The notes: a model not told the origin generated them from the letters alone. A stretch of 64,000 bases of DNA from Affinirhizobium lemnae (GCF_022968395.1 NZ_JALJQZ010000012.1:1-64000), one strand, 5' to 3'. Positions 48,915 to 58,678 are shown, numbered from the stretch's first letter. Made by a program: numbers and translations.

Positions 48915-50150
48915 ATGCGTGACCCTTATTCCCTTCTCGGCGTCAAGAGAGACGCAGGAGCCGACGAAATCAAGGCAGCATGGCGATCCAAAGCGAAATC
49001 GCTGCATCCCGACCATAACCAGGACGATCCCACGGCAGCCAAGCGATTCACGGAAGTCGGCCAGGCCTATGATCTTCTGAAGGATCCCGAGCGCAGACGC
49101 CGCTTCGACCAGAGCTTCGACACTCAACAGACGATCATGCAGCAGCGCGAAGCCGCACGGCAGGCGGAAGAACGTGCAAAGGCGGCTCGAGCACGCGCTG
49201 AAGCGGTGATGGAAGAGCTTGCCCGCGCCAATGCCCAACGGGCGCAGGCACAGGCCCAGCAACAAACGCAACAGCAGGCCGGCGCAGCATCCGAACCGGC
49301 CGAAGACATGGTCGAACGCATTTTCGGCAGCGGCGCCCAGCGCGCGGCAGCAGGCGGCGGCGGCTCCTATCGCGCCCAGCAGCAATCCACCGCGCAAGGC
49401 AGCCAGCATCCGGGTCAGCAGTCGGCAGGCCAGCAGTCATCTGGGCAAAAACCCAATGCGCAGCAGCAGGCCCAGGCTTCTTCCGGAACCAGGGCTGCTG
49501 ACCCCGCACAGGAACAGACCAGCAAAGCCGAACCGGATGAGAAGCCCGAAGCACCGAAGCCTGCAACCCCTCTTCCGCTTCAGGCCATTGAACTGATTTC
49601 GACCCTGGTTCGCCGCATTCGCGGCGAAGTACCGCCACCGGAAAAGGCGCCCGATCTCACAGTGACGGCGACCGTCTCGCTTGAGGACCTGCTTGAACTG
49701 AAACCATCGCAGGTAACTCTGTCTGACGAGCGCGAGGTGCGGTTTGCTCTTGAACCCGGTATGAGCGACGGGCATGTATTGCGTCTCAAGGGTCAGGGGC
49801 TACGTCTTCCAAACATGCAACGCGGCGATCTGGTGATCACCCTTCAGGTCCGCAAGGACAGCCGGTTCCGTATTGAGGACTTTGACATCCATACGGTTTT
49901 ACCCATCAAGCTTGAAGATGCCGTGCTCGGCGGAGAGGCGGATGTCGAGACCCCGGATGGCAAAGTTCCCGTATCCATTCCGGCCTGGACCGGATCTGAC
50001 CAGACCGCAAGGCTGGAAGGATTTGGACTGCAGAAGGAAGACGGCAGCCGCGGTGATCTGGTGGTGGAGTTTCGCGTGCTTCTCTGGGAGAAGCCAGACG
50101 ACAAGGTCATCGATCTGATGCGGCACATGCGCTACGGATTGTTTGTGTAA
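48915..50150 (+). CDS. DnaJ-type co-chaperone (CbpA-like) with a Gln/Ala-rich linker
   Basis: This 411-residue protein has an N-terminal J-domain with the HPD motif at residues 31-33, which stimulates DnaK. Next come a charged coiled stretch (about 75-115) and a long linker rich in Gln, Ala, Gly and Ser (about 105-215). The C-terminal substrate-binding domains follow (TVTATVSLEDLLELKPSQVTL, GQGLRLPNMQRGDLVITLQV, GDLVVEFRVLL). The zinc-finger domain of true DnaJ is absent, as in CbpA. fabI follows. The linker is longer than in E. coli CbpA. Confidence 0.88.
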   Translation: MRDPYSLLGVKRDAGADEIKAAWRSKAKSLHPDHNQDDPTAAKRFTEVGQAYDLLKDPERRRRFDQSFDTQQTIMQQREAARQAEERAKAARARAEAVMEELARANAQRAQAQAQQQTQQQAGAASEPAEDMVERIFGSGAQRAAAGGGGSYRAQQQSTAQGSQHPGQQSAGQQSSGQKPNAQQQAQASSGTRAADPAQEQTSKAEPDEKPEAPKPATPLPLQAIELISTLVRRIRGEVPPPEKAPDLTVTATVSLEDLLELKPSQVTLSDEREVRFALEPGMSDGHVLRLKGQGLRLPNMQRGDLVITLQVRKDSRFRIEDFDIHTVLPIKLEDAVLGGEADVETPDGKVPVSIPAWTGSDQTARLEGFGLQKEDGSRGDLVVEFRVLLWEKPDDKVIDLMRHMRYGLFV

Positions 50151-50345
50151 CAGAGATATGAGGTTATCCACTGCGCTCCCTGTCACGAAAGATCTTCATG
50201 ATCGCAAAGGCGGCGGTCAAGTTTGATGAACATGGCTAAATGCACGTCGTGTTACGGAAGCTTACAGGAGATGATCCGCCTTGTGCTTGAACGTGTGCGC
50301 AGCCTATGCCATAGGCAAACTCCAAATTAGCTTAGGGGATACCGT

Positions 50346-51164
50346 ATGGCTCAGGCAACCGGCCTCATGGCAGGCAAACGTGGCGTTATCATGGGTGTTG
50401 CGAACAATCGTTCCATCGCCTGGGGTATCGCGAAGGCCATTCATGCGCAGGGCGGAGAAATCGCACTTACCTATCAGGGCGATGCATTGAAGAAGCGCGT
50501 CGAGCCTCTGGCTGACGAAATCGGGGCAATCCTCGTCGGTCACTGTGATGTCTCCGACGAATCGACGATCGATGCAGTTTTCGACCACATCGAAAAGGTC
50601 TGGGGCAAGATCGACTTCATCGTCCACGCAATCGGATTTTCTGACAAGGATGAACTGACCGGCCGTTATGTCGATACGACGCCGGAAAATTTCGCCAAGA
50701 CGATGCAGATCTCCGTCTACTCGTTCACCTCTGTTGCCCGTCGCGCCGAAAAGCTGATGACAGATGGTGGCTCAATGTTGACGCTCACCTATTACGGCGC
50801 CGAAAAGGTCATGCCGAACTACAACGTCATGGGCGTTGCCAAGGCGGCACTTGAGGCGAGCGTGAAGTATCTGGCGGTCGACCTCGGACCGAAGAACATC
50901 CGCGTCAATGCCATTTCGGCAGGTCCGATCAAGACACTGGCGGCTTCGGGCATCGGCGATTTCCGCTATATCCTGAAGTGGAACGAATACAACGCGCCGC
51001 TGCGGCGGACCGTGACCATTGAGGAAGTGGGCGATGTAGGCCTCTACATGCTGTCCGACCTGTCGCGCTCGGTCACGGGTGAAGTTCACCATGCCGATAG
51101 CGGCTATCATGTCATTGGCATGAAGGCCGTCGACGCACCGGATATCTCGGTCGTCAAGGATTGA
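50346..51164 (+). CDS. fabI: Enoyl-[acyl-carrier-protein] reductase (NADH) FabI
   Basis: FabI carries out the last reduction in each cycle of type II fatty acid synthesis. The 272-residue protein is a short-chain dehydrogenase with NAD-binding KRGVIMGVANNRSIAWGIA, the catalytic Y-x6-K in NYNVMGVAKAALE and the end TGEVHHADSGYHVIGM. It is a triclosan-type target. It follows the DnaJ-type gene and is followed by a phosphatase of the phosphoglycerate mutase family. Confidence 0.96.
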   Translation: MAQATGLMAGKRGVIMGVANNRSIAWGIAKAIHAQGGEIALTYQGDALKKRVEPLADEIGAILVGHCDVSDESTIDAVFDHIEKVWGKIDFIVHAIGFSDKDELTGRYVDTTPENFAKTMQISVYSFTSVARRAEKLMTDGGSMLTLTYYGAEKVMPNYNVMGVAKAALEASVKYLAVDLGPKNIRVNAISAGPIKTLAASGIGDFRYILKWNEYNAPLRRTVTIEEVGDVGLYMLSDLSRSVTGEVHHADSGYHVIGMKAVDAPDISVVKD

Positions 51165-51198
51165 GCTGTCTTCCCCGGCAACCGACGGAGCACGTGCT

Positions 51199-51795
51199 TT
51201 GCTGATCTATATGATCCGCCATGGTCAGACCGACTGGAATGCCGAGGGACGACTGCAGGGCCAGAAGGATATTGGCCTGAACGACTACGGGCGGGCTCAG
51301 GCCCGCCTGAACGGGCGCACCCTGCGCGACCTTCTGGGTCCAGAGGCGCCGCATTTCGACTACGTGTCATCCCCGCTCGACCGCGCCCGCGAGACGATGC
51401 AGTTGGCACGAACGGAAATGGGCCTCGACCCCATGGCTTATCGCACCGATGAGCGGTTGGTGGAGCTTTCCTTCGGAGACTGGGAGGGCCATACGCTGGA
51501 TGATATCCGTGCTGTGGCGCCGGATCGTCTCAAGGCACGCTCCCGCCAGAAGTGGTCTTTCATTCCACCAGGCATTGACGCTGAAAGCTATGAGATCCTG
51601 TCATGGCGCGTCGGTGCTTGGCTGCAAACCGTAACGCGGCCTACAGTCTGTGTTGCCCATGGCGGCGTGGTTCGCTCAATCCTGAAGCTTGTCGGGGGAT
51701 GGGACGAGATGGAGGCCGCGAAATGCGACATTCCCCAGGACAAAGTGCTGATCATAGATCGCGACGCGAGCAAGGCTCAGTGGCACGCGCAATGA
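51199..51795 (+). CDS. Histidine phosphatase (phosphoglycerate mutase family)
   Basis: This 198-residue enzyme is of the histidine phosphatase superfamily: the phospho-histidine motif MIRHGQTDWN near the start, SPLDRARETMQLA, ELSFGDWEGHTLDDI and the second histidine in VAHGGVVRSIL. It may act as a phosphatase or mutase on a small phosphoester; the substrate is unknown. The best start is TTG at 51199, with GGAG 8 nt upstream. It lies 34 nt behind fabI, probably in the same transcript. Confidence 0.88.
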   Translation: MLIYMIRHGQTDWNAEGRLQGQKDIGLNDYGRAQARLNGRTLRDLLGPEAPHFDYVSSPLDRARETMQLARTEMGLDPMAYRTDERLVELSFGDWEGHTLDDIRAVAPDRLKARSRQKWSFIPPGIDAESYEILSWRVGAWLQTVTRPTVCVAHGGVVRSILKLVGGWDEMEAAKCDIPQDKVLIIDRDASKAQWHAQ

Positions 51796-51814
51796 GCGGC
51801 AAGAGGAAAGGCCG

Positions 51815-52075
51815 TCAGGGCCTGACTTGTAGATCGTCGATCATCCGGTTTCCGTCGACCACTGTGTAAAATACCACCACCCTCACACCCGATTTCAACC
51901 CGTCGAAATTGAATTCTTCTGGCACTTTGTAAGTCTTGCCGTCATCGAGTGTGATGGAAAGCTTCTTGGTATCCACTGCTTTGATCGTGGCTTCCACATC
52001 CATGCTTTGAGCGGAACTAGCCAGGGGCGACAGGATGCTGGCGGTGGCGAGGAGAGCCGCAATCAGGAGACGCAT
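51815..52075 (-). CDS. DUF1344 exported protein
   Basis: This 86-residue protein has a signal peptide (MRLLIAALLATASILSPLASSA) and a DUF1344 domain, a short beta-barrel (VEATIKAVDTKKLSITLDDGKTYKVPEEFNFDGLKSGVRVVVFYTV). The family's function is unknown. ATG at 52075 gives the clean signal. It is convergent with the phosphatase gene. Confidence 0.88.
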   Translation of the reverse strand: MRLLIAALLATASILSPLASSAQSMDVEATIKAVDTKKLSITLDDGKTYKVPEEFNFDGLKSGVRVVVFYTVVDGNRMIDDLQVRP

Positions 52076-52389
52076 GGAGGCACTGCTTTCATTACCGGAT
52101 CGAATGTCTTGTTTCGACACATAATTTGCTAACAGATTGTGGCGAAATTCGCCCCCGATAATGACGATTTCAGGCTTCCTCCACAGATCGTAAAAATGCA
52201 GACCCGGTTTAGCAGGTGGCAGTATGATGCCTCACTCCAAAATAGTCCTCAAATTTGTGGTGAGGCGGTGATATTCTGACAGTTTAACACAGTTGAAAAC
52301 AAGAAATCACAGGACAGTTAATGCTGGTCATCTAAAGCAGAAAATTAACTCGCACCCCTTAGCTTTGATCCCGATGGCTGTAAAACAGG
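52076..52389. other. Intergenic region upstream of the large GGDEF-EAL gene
   Basis: No gene is recognised. A weak inverted repeat (GCCTCAC at 52229-52235 and GTGAGGC at 52260-52266, 24-nt loop) is present in the leader. It should contain both the DUF1344 promoter and that of the GGDEF-EAL gene, whose ribosome site is poor. Confidence 0.4.
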
Positions 52390-55300
52390 ATGACATGGCT
52401 GGTGCGGTTCCTCTCTTCACTCAATTTTTTCAAGCGGGAGAACCCTCAATTTCTGACGCAGCGGACGCCGATTGCCATGGCTTTTGTCATGGTTATCGGG
52501 ATCATAGCGCTTGGCCTGATCATCGATATCGAGCGTACATCGCGACATCAGGCTGAGCTACGCGAATCGGCTGAACATTCTCTGGCTGACCTCGTGCAAA
52601 AAATCGACGAGCACTTGCGCAGGGATCTCATGATTGCCGATAACCTGGCAAATGTCTTACGATACAAATCGCGTTTTTCACCTGAACAACTGAATGAAGA
52701 AGCGCGATCCGCCCTCCAGATTAACCGGCACATTCGCGCAATCGCGGTTGCGCCGGATAACAAACTCAGTCACATCCTGACGCGCGACGGCATCATCGAT
52801 CTGTCGAGTAGCCAGGCGCGCGCGGACCAGCAGAATCTGCACCTGAAAATCCTGGCTCGACAATTGAGCGGGCTTTCACCCTCGCAGGAGCCGATCCTCC
52901 TGCCGGATTCGGATCAGGGCATCTTCAACCTTGCAGTTCCCGTGTCGGGCGCAGACGACCAATCGTGGGGATCGCTGATTCTCCTGATCGACCGTAATGC
53001 ATTTCTGGGGGACGTGGGTCTCGATGCCACATCCTCCAGTATTTCCCTGCAGCACGCCGCAAGCACTCACTTGCTCCATGTTTCCATCGAGCAAAGCGGA
53101 CCGAATGGAACATCGCCCATCACGGGCAAACCGGATGCTGGAAACATCCTTTCGCTGTCGGGTCAAGTGGACCTGTTCGGAACAGGCCAGTGGCATATCC
53201 GGGCCATACCGCAGGCAGGCTGGAATGCTACTCCCGAAGATCTGGTTCGTTTTCGGATCTTTCTGACGTTAACAGGACTGGCAGTCATCATTCCGATCAT
53301 CGTTGCTGCCTTCCTGCTTGGCGAGCGTAACCGCAATATCCAGATGCTAAAGGCGCGCGAGGCCAATCTTCTGGAACTTTCGAAGCGCTTCAACCTCGCC
53401 ATGGAAACCTCGAATATCGGCATATGGGAAGTGAAGGCAGACAATCATCTGATCTGGGACGAACGGGCGGCGACCCTGCACGGAAAGCCAGCCGATGCGG
53501 AAGCGAACAGGCTTGAGGAATGGTTGAAGCTCATAGTGCCGGAGGATCTTGCGGCGGCAGAGGCCCATTTCTTCACAACGATCTGCTCTTCGGAACCCAG
53601 CACGAACATCTACCGCATCCGTACCGCGCAGGGCGAAATCCGTTATCTGCGATCGGCCGGCGCAAGCTATCGCAAGAGCGACCTGACGACCCACACGACG
53701 GGTATCGTCTGGGATGTGACATCCGACATGATGGTCAACAAGACACTCCTCGAGGCCAAGGCCGACAGCGACATCAAGAATGCCGAACTTGAACTGGCGC
53801 TCGATGAGCTTTCCAATCGCGAGCAGGAACTGGAAGAGCTGTCGACACGCCTCAGCCTCGCGCTCGCTTCCTATAACTGCGGCATCTGGGAATCCATACC
53901 GAACGGCGGCGCCGAGATCTGGGATGAGCGCATGTGCCAGCTCTACGGTATCGTGGCGCAAAGCCGCAGAGTGGAACATACGACCTGGATCAGCATGATC
54001 CACCCTGAAGACCAGTTCATGGCGCGTGCCCTTGTCAGGAATAGCCCAAACGATCTTTCCGCAAACCCTTTGACTGTGCGGGTTCCGCAACCCGACGGAA
54101 GCATTCGCTATGTGCGCTCGATCGGAAAGATGCATGCGCTACGTGACGGCTCCACCAAACTGGTCGGCATCGCTTTCGACGTCACCGGCGACATGCTGAT
54201 GACCCAGCAGTTACAGGCTGCCAAGCGGGAAGCCGAAGCCAAGAATGTCGAACTGGAGCTGGCAAAACATCGTATCGAGCACAATGCCCTGCATGATCCG
54301 CTGACCGGTCTTGCCAATCGCCGAAAGCTCGATATCGAGCTTGATGCACTGACACAGCAAAGCCACGCCGAGCGCATGCAGGTCTCGATTCTGCATCTCG
54401 ATCTCGACCGGTTCAAACAGATCAACGATACCCTGGGCCATGCGGCGGGAGATGCCATGCTGGTCTATGCGGCGCAGATTCTGACGCGCAACGTTAGGGA
54501 GAATGATCTTGTCGCGCGCATCGGAGGCGATGAATTCGTGATTTTGATCAAGGGCAGCTGCGATGCCGACGCCATGGCCGAGCTTTCGAACCGGATCATT
54601 GCGGGAATTCGTCAACCGCTTGATTTCGAGGGTTTTTCCTGCCGCTGCGGTGTTTCCATCGGCATTGCCCAAGCCAGCGGAACGCGGATCGATGGACGCA
54701 AGATGCTTGTCAATGCGGATATTGCGCTCTACCGGGCGAAGAATCTCGGCCGAAACCGCTACGAATTCTTTACGCAGAACCTGCAGTCCGAAATCATAAC
54801 CCAAAAGCGGACCGCCGACGAGCTTTTGACTGCCATCGAAGAGCAGCAGTTCGTGACCTGGTACCAGCCGCAATTCTGTGCAAATACAATGAGGTTGACT
54901 GGCGTCGAAGCACTCGTGCGCTGGCGTCATCCCCATCGTGGCATTCTGGCGCCCGATTCTTTCCTTAGGATTGCCGAAGACCTGAACGTGGCCGCGACGC
55001 TGGACCAGATCGTTCTTGAAACCGTGCTGAAGGACCAGATGCGGTGGTCCGCCGCCGGGATCGACGTGCCGAAGGTCTCGGTCAATGTTTCTTCAAAGCG
55101 CCTGAAGGACGAAGGCCTCATTGAAACCCTGAAGACACTGCAGATCTCGCCCGGGCGCATCTCTTTCGAACTGATTGAATCGATCTTTCTCGATGAAAGC
55201 GAAGATAGCGTGACGGATAATCTTGATCGTATCAAAGCACTTGGAATCGATATCGAAATCGACGATTTCGGCACCGGCCATACCTCAATTGTCAGCTTGC

Positions 55301-55572
55301 TGAAGCTCAGACCAAAGCGGTTGAAGATCGACCGCCAACTCGTAATGCCTATCCTGGAGTCCCGTCAGGAACTGACCCTCGTTCGCGCAATCATTGATAT
55401 CGCCAAATCGCTCGGGGTTGAGACCGTGGCTGAAGGGGTCGAGACCATGCAGCACGCCAAGGTGCTGAAGGAGATGGGTTGCGACTTACTACAGGGCTAC
55501 GCATTCTCGCGCCCCCTTCCCTATGAAAACTTCAGTACCATGGCGATAGCAGGCTTTCGCCAGGCAAGCTGA
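52390..55572 (+). CDS. Membrane-bound PAS-PAS-GGDEF-EAL c-di-GMP enzyme
   Basis: This 1060-residue protein has two transmembrane helices (about residues 26-50 and 296-318) around a periplasmic sensor domain. A duplicated PAS-plus-coiled-coil module follows (about 325-480 and 485-625), then GGDEF (630-790) and EAL (805-1055). The cyclase site RIGGDEFVILI is intact near residue 711, and the phosphodiesterase site GVEALVRWRHP near 838 with DDFGTGHTSI and LKIDRQLV is also intact. It could therefore both make and break c-di-GMP, switching by the sensor. The leucine-rich linkers suggest dimerisation. The start site has a poor ribosome signal, so a later start is possible. Confidence 0.9.
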   Translation: MTWLVRFLSSLNFFKRENPQFLTQRTPIAMAFVMVIGIIALGLIIDIERTSRHQAELRESAEHSLADLVQKIDEHLRRDLMIADNLANVLRYKSRFSPEQLNEEARSALQINRHIRAIAVAPDNKLSHILTRDGIIDLSSSQARADQQNLHLKILARQLSGLSPSQEPILLPDSDQGIFNLAVPVSGADDQSWGSLILLIDRNAFLGDVGLDATSSSISLQHAASTHLLHVSIEQSGPNGTSPITGKPDAGNILSLSGQVDLFGTGQWHIRAIPQAGWNATPEDLVRFRIFLTLTGLAVIIPIIVAAFLLGERNRNIQMLKAREANLLELSKRFNLAMETSNIGIWEVKADNHLIWDERAATLHGKPADAEANRLEEWLKLIVPEDLAAAEAHFFTTICSSEPSTNIYRIRTAQGEIRYLRSAGASYRKSDLTTHTTGIVWDVTSDMMVNKTLLEAKADSDIKNAELELALDELSNREQELEELSTRLSLALASYNCGIWESIPNGGAEIWDERMCQLYGIVAQSRRVEHTTWISMIHPEDQFMARALVRNSPNDLSANPLTVRVPQPDGSIRYVRSIGKMHALRDGSTKLVGIAFDVTGDMLMTQQLQAAKREAEAKNVELELAKHRIEHNALHDPLTGLANRRKLDIELDALTQQSHAERMQVSILHLDLDRFKQINDTLGHAAGDAMLVYAAQILTRNVRENDLVARIGGDEFVILIKGSCDADAMAELSNRIIAGIRQPLDFEGFSCRCGVSIGIAQASGTRIDGRKMLVNADIALYRAKNLGRNRYEFFTQNLQSEIITQKRTADELLTAIEEQQFVTWYQPQFCANTMRLTGVEALVRWRHPHRGILAPDSFLRIAEDLNVAATLDQIVLETVLKDQMRWSAAGIDVPKVSVNVSSKRLKDEGLIETLKTLQISPGRISFELIESIFLDESEDSVTDNLDRIKALGIDIEIDDFGTGHTSIVSLLKLRPKRLKIDRQLVMPILESRQELTLVRAIIDIAKSLGVETVAEGVETMQHAKVLKEMGCDLLQGYAFSRPLPYENFSTMAIAGFRQAS

Positions 55573-55698
55573 CCCTGACAGGTCCATGACGGGTAAACGG
55601 TTTGCCCGATAAAAGGGCTTTCCTCGGGCCGGTCTTTTCCACTATGACAAACCCGATTTCAAAGGGAGCGGCTCAATGCCGCCGAACGGTCGGGTCTC

Positions 55699-56799
55699 AT
55701 GTCGCACAACACATTTGGTCATCTCTTCCGCGTTACAACCTGGGGCGAAAGCCATGGTCTCGCGCTTGGCTGTGTAGTGGACGGCTGCCCTCCCGGCATC
55801 AGCTTCACCCATGAAGACCTTCAGGTGTTCCTCGACAAGCGCAAACCTGGCCAATCTCGTTTCGTGACGCAACGCCGCGAGGACGATATCGTCAAGGTTC
55901 TGTCGGGCGTCATGCTCTCCGACGATGGCGTGACGATGACCACGACCGGCACGCCGATCTCGATGCTGATCGATAACACCGACCAGCGTTCCAAGGATTA
56001 CGGCGACATCGCGCGCAGTTACCGTCCCGGCCATGCCGACTTTGCCTATGACCTGAAATATGGAATTCGCGACTATCGCGGTGGCGGACGTTCTTCGGCT
56101 CGCGAAACAGCGGCACGCGTGGCGGCCGGGGCGCTGGCCCGCAAGGTTATTCCCGGTGTGACCATTCGCGGTGTCCTGACCCAGATCGGCAAGCACAAGA
56201 TCGACCGCAACAACTGGGATTGGGCGCAGGTCGACCAGAACCCCTTCTTCTGCCCGGATGCCGCCATGGTGCCGGTCTGGGAAGAGTATCTGGATGGCAT
56301 TCGCAAATCCGGCTCGTCTATCGGCGCGGTGATTGAAGTCGTGGCGGAAAATGTGCCCGCCGGTCTCGGTGCGCCGATCTATTCCAAACTCGATCAGGAT
56401 ATTGCCTCGCTGCTGATGTCGATCAATGCGGTGAAGGGCGTCGAGATCGGTGAAGGCTTTGCCTCGGCGGAACTGAGCGGTGAAGAAAATGCCGACGAAA
56501 TGCGCATGGGCAATGACGGCAAGCCGCTGTTTCTCTCCAACCATGCAGGCGGCATTCTGGGCGGCATTTCCACGGGTCAGCCCATCGTCGCCCGCTTCGC
56601 CGTGAAGCCCACCTCCTCGATCCTCACCGAGCGCCAGTCGATCGATGCGGACGGCAACAATGTGGATGTACGCACCAAGGGTCGTCATGACCCCTGCGTC
56701 GGCATCCGCGCTGCGCCGATTGGTGAAGCCATGGTCGCCTGCGCCATCGCCGATCACTATCTGCGCGACCGTGGCCAGGTGGGAAAGGTGCGGGAATAG
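55699..56799 (+). CDS. aroC: Chorismate synthase
   Basis: AroC converts EPSP to chorismate, the branch point for aromatic amino acids. The 366-residue protein begins [22 protein letters not shown] and has the FMN- and substrate-binding signatures [32 protein letters not shown] and [19 protein letters not shown]. Length is normal. ATG at 55699 is used. It is convergent with the DUF5680 gene. Confidence 0.97.
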   Translation: MSHNTFGHLFRVTTWGESHGLALGCVVDGCPPGISFTHEDLQVFLDKRKPGQSRFVTQRREDDIVKVLSGVMLSDDGVTMTTTGTPISMLIDNTDQRSKDYGDIARSYRPGHADFAYDLKYGIRDYRGGGRSSARETAARVAAGALARKVIPGVTIRGVLTQIGKHKIDRNNWDWAQVDQNPFFCPDAAMVPVWEEYLDGIRKSGSSIGAVIEVVAENVPAGLGAPIYSKLDQDIASLLMSINAVKGVEIGEGFASAELSGEENADEMRMGNDGKPLFLSNHAGGILGGISTGQPIVARFAVKPTSSILTERQSIDADGNNVDVRTKGRHDPCVGIRAAPIGEAMVACAIADHYLRDRGQVGKVRE

Positions 56800-56805
56800 G
56801 CTAAG

Positions 56806-56830
56806 GGCATGATCAGGGTAGGATCATGCC
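56806..56830. terminator. Hairpin between convergent aroC and DUF5680 genes
   Basis: GGCATGATC (56806-56814) pairs perfectly with GATCATGCC (56822-56830) around AGGGTAG, overlapping the DUF5680 stop. No T-tract follows, so only weak or factor-assisted termination is suggested. Confidence 0.35.
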
Positions 56831-57268
56831 GCCATGGTAATCCAAGCGGTATGCTTGCGCACCATTGCAGAAGATACTCTCCACGCCGTTGAAGCTACGC
56901 AGATCGCCGTGGCTTTCATCGTAATATTCATAGCCTTCAAGGCTATTTCTGAAGCCTCCCAAAAAGCGCTTCTCGCGATACATTAACGTCAGGGAAGCTT
57001 TGATGACCCTGCCCGCGCGTTCGCCATCGATCAACTGCCCATCCAGAACCCGACCGTAATAATTCATAGCCCAGACCGGCCTGTCCTCGAACCAGACAAC
57101 CTCCTGCCCCAGAAAGTCCGTGCCACCGTAGTAGCTGTCAAGATAGCGCCAGGAACCGCTGGAATATGAAACATCATGTGACGCGGCACGACTTGACGCT
57201 CCCGCTGCTCTGCCTCCTACATATGAGGCGGCCTTTGCTTCTACGATAAAGGCTTCGAGTTGCTGCAT
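56813..57268 (-). CDS. DUF5680 domain protein
   Basis: This 151-residue cytosolic protein matches the DUF5680 type by its start MQQLEAFIVEAKAASYVGG and GSWRYLDSYYGGTDFLGQEVVWFEDRPVWAMNYYGRV. The family is small and uncharacterised, found sporadically in bacteria. ATG at 57268 has GAGG 8 nt upstream. No enzyme motif was recognised. It reads away from the YcaQ-like gene. Confidence 0.75.
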   Translation of the reverse strand: MQQLEAFIVEAKAASYVGGRAAGASSRAASHDVSYSSGSWRYLDSYYGGTDFLGQEVVWFEDRPVWAMNYYGRVLDGQLIDGERAGRVIKASLTLMYREKRFLGGFRNSLEGYEYYDESHGDLRSFNGVESIFCNGAQAYRLDYHGGMILP

Positions 57269-57336
57269 GCACATGTCCTCCCTATGAATAATTGTTCAGA
57301 TAAGCTTCACTGTCCTCGTCCTCGCAGAAAGCCCCT

Positions 57337-58548
57337 TCAAGCACCCCCCGGGTTTGTATTCGTTGCCAGCCAGCCATCGGCATAGTTCACCCCTTCCACA
57401 CCGGTGAAGCGCGCAAGCCGCAGAAGCTCTGCGTTCAGGCGCTCCAGCCGTCCGGTGGATGGCTTGATGCCCGGCTCCAGCCACAACCGCTTGATGCCAA
57501 GAACGCTTGTCTTGCGGTCGGCCTTCATATCGATGCGCCCAATCATCCGGTCGCCTTCCAGCAGCGGGAAAACGTAATAGCCATATTGCCGCTTGGGTTC
57601 GGGCACGAAAATCTCGATGCGATAGAAGAAACCAAACAGGCGTTCGGCACGGTTCCTGTCCCGCAGCAGTGGATCGAACGGTGACAGGACGCGGATCCGC
57701 TGCGGCGGCACAGGGGGTTCCAGAATTGCGGGCAGTTGCTCCTTCAGCGCAAAGGAAGGACGTGACGTGCCATCGACACAGGCAATGGAGACCGGCTGCA
57801 ATTCCTCTCGGTGGCTATCCACCCAGGTTTTCGCCTCCTGCGGGGACACCAGCGCCCAGAAGGCAGCGATTTCTCCATGCGTTGCGAACCCAAGCCGGAA
57901 GAGCGCCGAGCGACAGGCCCAGTCCACGAATTCATCGTGGCTTACCTCCGGCTCATAGTGATGCGGCGGAATGACCCGCTCCGCCAGATCATAGACTTTC
58001 TGGAAGTTTTCCCGCCGCGCGATGGCGAGCTTGCCCGTATGCCATAGAAATTCGAGCGCGGTCTTCGATGGATGCCAGTTCCACCAGCCGCCGCCTTTGT
58101 GATCCTCGGCTTTCACATCGCGCGACATGGTGGCCCCCAGCGTGCGGATGCGCTGATAGGTTTCCTCGAAGGCGCGGTCGAACCCCTCCCCCTGCCACTT
58201 GGCCCAGTTTTCCATGATCTTTGCCTCGCGGCGGACAAAGCGATGCTTCCAATAGGGAAAGAAGGCGGACGGAATGACCGAGGCATCATGCGTCCAGTGT
58301 TCAAACAGGCTTCTCTCTTTCTCCAGCAGCCGGACGAGATCCTCCCTCCGATAGGTCTGGTTGCGGGAGAACAGGATCTGGTGATGGGCGCGCTCCACGG
58401 TCTGGACGCTATCGACCTGAACAAAGCCGAGATCCTCGATCAGCCGCTGCAGCCCTTGCAAACCAAGCGCGCGATTTGGCGCAGCGGCAAGGCCTTGCCG
58501 CTCCAGAAACATTCGCCGTGCACGCTCGTTTTCAATGAGAATCGTCAT
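57337..58548 (-). CDS. YcaQ-like (AlkX/HTH_42) DNA glycosylase
   Basis: This 403-residue winged-helix protein is of the HTH_42 superfamily (formerly DUF1006). The catalytic Q-phi-D motif is seen in GFVQVDSVQ (QVD), which marks the YcaQ/AlkX branch as opposed to the Q-phi-Q of AlkZ. E. coli YcaQ unhooks DNA interstrand crosslinks made by nitrogen mustards. The conserved YYVFPLLEGDRMIGRIDMKADR stretch is present. The ATG at 58548 fits the family start (IENERARRMFLERQGL). Confidence 0.85.
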   Translation of the reverse strand: MTILIENERARRMFLERQGLAAAPNRALGLQGLQRLIEDLGFVQVDSVQTVERAHHQILFSRNQTYRREDLVRLLEKERSLFEHWTHDASVIPSAFFPYWKHRFVRREAKIMENWAKWQGEGFDRAFEETYQRIRTLGATMSRDVKAEDHKGGGWWNWHPSKTALEFLWHTGKLAIARRENFQKVYDLAERVIPPHHYEPEVSHDEFVDWACRSALFRLGFATHGEIAAFWALVSPQEAKTWVDSHREELQPVSIACVDGTSRPSFALKEQLPAILEPPVPPQRIRVLSPFDPLLRDRNRAERLFGFFYRIEIFVPEPKRQYGYYVFPLLEGDRMIGRIDMKADRKTSVLGIKRLWLEPGIKPSTGRLERLNAELLRLARFTGVEGVNYADGWLATNTNPGGA

Positions 58549-58641
58549 AATTCTCACGCTAGCGATTGTTCTTGTTTTGTTCAATGCGGCACGTCGATTT
58601 TTCCGTGTTCAGACAGGCATTCCCCTGATCGAAGCGGAGCG

Positions 58642-58651
58642 TTATAGAGAC
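58642..58651 (+). promoter_or_regulatory. Weak BioR-like site before bioM
   Basis: TTATAGAGAC resembles the BioR box TTATAGATAA at seven of ten bases. It lies 28 nt upstream of the bioM TTG start. BioR is the GntR-type repressor of biotin genes in many alphaproteobacteria. The match is weak and only one site is seen. Confidence 0.25.
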
Positions 58652-58678
58652 TGCGGAAACGGACAGAGGCCTTCACGG

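Noticed and set aside
50226..50330. Short frame of 34 codons between the DnaJ-type gene and fabI
   Set aside because: No hydrophobic helix, no coupling to a neighbour and no good ribosome site.
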